Below are positions 6,281 through 7,394 of a DNA stretch of 7,394 nt, one piece after another. The stretch lies in contig CADBLW010000193.1 in assembly GCA_902795625.1 (NCBI GenBank), forward strand, positions 1-7,394, read 5' to 3'. The number at the start of each line of letters is the position of its first letter. The first letter of the stretch is position 1. The notes beneath the pieces were generated by a model. That model did not search any database and was not told the DNA's origin. It saw nothing but the letters and a program-made list of their open reading frames with translations. The stretch is from an uncultured Lachnospiraceae bacterium. GTDB taxonomy: Bacteria; Bacillota; Clostridia; Lachnospirales; Lachnospiraceae. The position numbers and the translations under genes were made by a program.

Positions 6281-6383
6281 ATACCGATAATATGGTATTG
6301 CACTCATTTTCCGCTTATTGTATAATGGTATTGATGTAGTGTACAAGCATACACGAGCTGTTACTCCCATCAATAATGATACC
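6281..6383 (+). repeat. Cluster of GGTAT/ATACC half-sites and nested inverted repeats before the GH43 gene
   Basis: ATGGTATTG occurs at 6292-6300 and again at 6325-6333, 33 bp apart (about three helical turns). Inverted ATACC copies are at 6281-6285 and 6379-6383. TATTGATG (6329-6336) pairs with CATCAATA (6368-6375), and inside that GTGTA (6339-6343) pairs with TACAC (6350-6354) around CAAGCA. The array spans the promoter and the leader up to the ribosome site. It could be a repressor operator set or a folded leader; the sequence does not decide between them. Confidence 0.45.
6298..6326 (+). promoter_or_regulatory. Predicted sigma-A-type promoter of the GH43 gene
   Basis: TTGCAC (6298-6303) and a perfect TATAAT (6321-6326) are 17 nt apart. 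Transcription would start near 6333, giving a leader of about 73 nt. It lies wholly in the gap after the surface protein stop, so the GH43 gene can be expressed independently. No convincing intrinsic terminator precedes it. Confidence 0.65.
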
Positions 6384-6405
6384 TGCAGAGGAGGATACTC
6401 AAAGG

Positions 6406-7394
6406 ATGAAAAAGATCAAACTGGAGCGTGCCAACGAGAGAACGCCCCTTGTGAAGAGCATCTACACCGCGGACCCGTCCGCGCATGTATTCGACGGAAA
6501 GATTTACATCTATCCGTCACACGATTTCGAGCATGACTGCCCGGACGACGACAACGGCGATCAGTATATCATGAAGGATTACCATGTTCTCTCTATGGAC
6601 AGTCTGGATTCCGAGTGCATTGACAACGGTCTCGCCCTCTCCGAGGACGACATCCCGTGGGTGAAGAACCAGATGTGGGCTCCGGACTGCGTATGCAAGA
6701 ACGGCAAATACTATCTTGTGTTCCCGGCCAAGGATTACAACGGTCAGTTCCACATCGGCGTTGCCGTTTCGGATTCGCCGGTCGGTCCCTTCACTCCTCA
6801 GGAGAAATGCATTGAGGGCAGCTACAGCATCGACCCCGCCGTTTTGGTGGACGATGATGACCGCACCTACTGCTACTACGGCGGCCTTTGGGGCGGACAG
6901 CTCGAGATGTGGCAGTCCGGTTCCTTCGATCCCGACGCTCATCGCCCGGAGGGTGACGAGCCCGCGCTCGGACCGATGTTTGCCGAGTTCAACGATGACC
7001 TGACTGCGTTCATCACCGAGCCGAAGCACCTTGTGATCCTCGATGAGAACGGCGATCCGCTCAAGGCCGGCGATGAGGACCGCAGATATTTCGAAGGCCC
7101 CTGGATGCACAAGTTCAACGGCAAATACTATCTCTCCTACTCCACCGGCACCACGCACTATCTGTGCTACGCCGAGGGCGAGAAGCCGGACGGTCCCTTC
7201 ACCTACAAGGGACGTATCATGGAGCCGGTACTCGGCTGGACGACGCACCATTCCGTAGTGAAGATCGGCGACGACTGGTATCTCTTCTACCATGACTGCG
7301 AGCTCTCCGGCGGCGTCACGCACGAGCGCTGCGTCAAGTACACGAAGCTCAACATTCACGAAGACGGAACGATCGATACGATCTATCCATACGA
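6406..7394 (+). CDS. Glycoside hydrolase family 43 protein, partial (C-terminus beyond right edge)
   Basis: The first 329 codons are open to the window edge. The GH43 catalytic residues are recognisable: general base Asp23 in YTADPSAHVFDGK, pKa-modulating Asp143 in SIDPAV, and general acid Glu230 in YFEGPWMHK. Repeated blade motifs (KNGKYYLVF, FNGKYYLSYS, IGDDWYLFYHD) fit the five-bladed propeller, and His281/His282 in WTTHHS fit the central histidine of the family. GH43 enzymes are mostly beta-xylosidases and alpha-L-arabinofuranosidases; which one cannot be told here. There is no signal peptide, so it probably acts in the cytoplasm on imported xylan- or arabinan-derived oligosaccharides. 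AGAGGAGG at 6387-6394, 11 nt upstream, supports the start. At least 329 residues are seen, close to a full single catalytic domain, so the end should be near unless a C-terminal domain follows. Confidence 0.92.
   Translation, partial: MKKIKLERANERTPLVKSIYTADPSAHVFDGKIYIYPSHDFEHDCPDDDNGDQYIMKDYHVLSMDSLDSECIDNGLALSEDDIPWVKNQMWAPDCVCKNGKYYLVFPAKDYNGQFHIGVAVSDSPVGPFTPQEKCIEGSYSIDPAVLVDDDDRTYCYYGGLWGGQLEMWQSGSFDPDAHRPEGDEPALGPMFAEFNDDLTAFITEPKHLVILDENGDPLKAGDEDRRYFEGPWMHKFNGKYYLSYSTGTTHYLCYAEGEKPDGPFTYKGRIMEPVLGWTTHHSVVKIGDDWYLFYHDCELSGGVTHERCVKYTKLNIHEDGTIDTIYPY

Noticed and set aside
6281..6298. Possible terminator hairpin after the surface protein gene (ATACC/GGTAT)
   Set aside because: The stem is only 5-6 bp and AT-rich, and no T-run follows directly. 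It fits better as part of the half-site cluster in the GH43 promoter region.
6517..7359. Minus-strand open frame (280 codons) opposite the GH43 gene
   Set aside because: The plus strand encodes a clear GH43 domain with all catalytic residues. The antisense product is low-complexity in Val, Leu and Glu and resembles no known family.

Overview
The window looks like chromosomal DNA of a Gram-positive anaerobe of the Bacillota, most likely a gut or rumen Clostridia (Lachnospiraceae-like). The reasons are GC-rich coding DNA with strong GGAGG-type ribosome sites, a BcrA-type ABC transporter next to an OmpR-type regulator, a secreted NlpC/P60 protein with SpaA/Cna-B-like repeats, and a cytoplasmic GH43 glycosidase. 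The taxon is an inference from gene content and cannot be fixed from the sequence alone.

Layout. Positions 1-2908 hold four genes on the minus strand. In transcription order they are a 159-aa membrane-anchored protein of unknown function (2908-2429), an OmpR/PhoB response regulator (2393-1719), an ABC ATPase of the bacitracin/lantibiotic-resistance type (1573-668), and the N-terminal 217 residues of its ABC-2 permease (651 to beyond the left edge). A 145-nt gap between regulator and ATPase carries tandem and inverted repeats directly upstream of a plausible activated promoter. Upstream of this group, also on the minus strand, is rsmJ, a predicted 16S rRNA guanine-N2 methyltransferase (3678-3019). 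A divergent promoter region (about 3679-3846) separates it from a plus-strand gene for an 809-aa cell-surface protein (3847-6276). A short regulatory gap with a good promoter and nested inverted repeats follows. Then comes a GH43 glycoside hydrolase (6406 to beyond the right edge).

How the genes may work together. The minus-strand group reads as a cell-envelope stress or antimicrobial-peptide response module. The regulator is expected to switch on the ABC transporter from the repeat-bearing promoter. The ATPase has Glu where most ABC ATPases have the Q-loop Gln, a trait described for lantibiotic-immunity transporters (the 'E-loop'). No histidine kinase is seen, and the 159-aa membrane protein occupies the upstream position next to the regulator. 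The surface protein and the GH43 enzyme have their own promoters and appear to be separate functions: wall hydrolysis or adhesion, and intracellular cleavage of plant-type oligosaccharides. No RNA gene, CRISPR array, IS element or phage gene was seen, and no gene-free stretch exceeds 300 nt.
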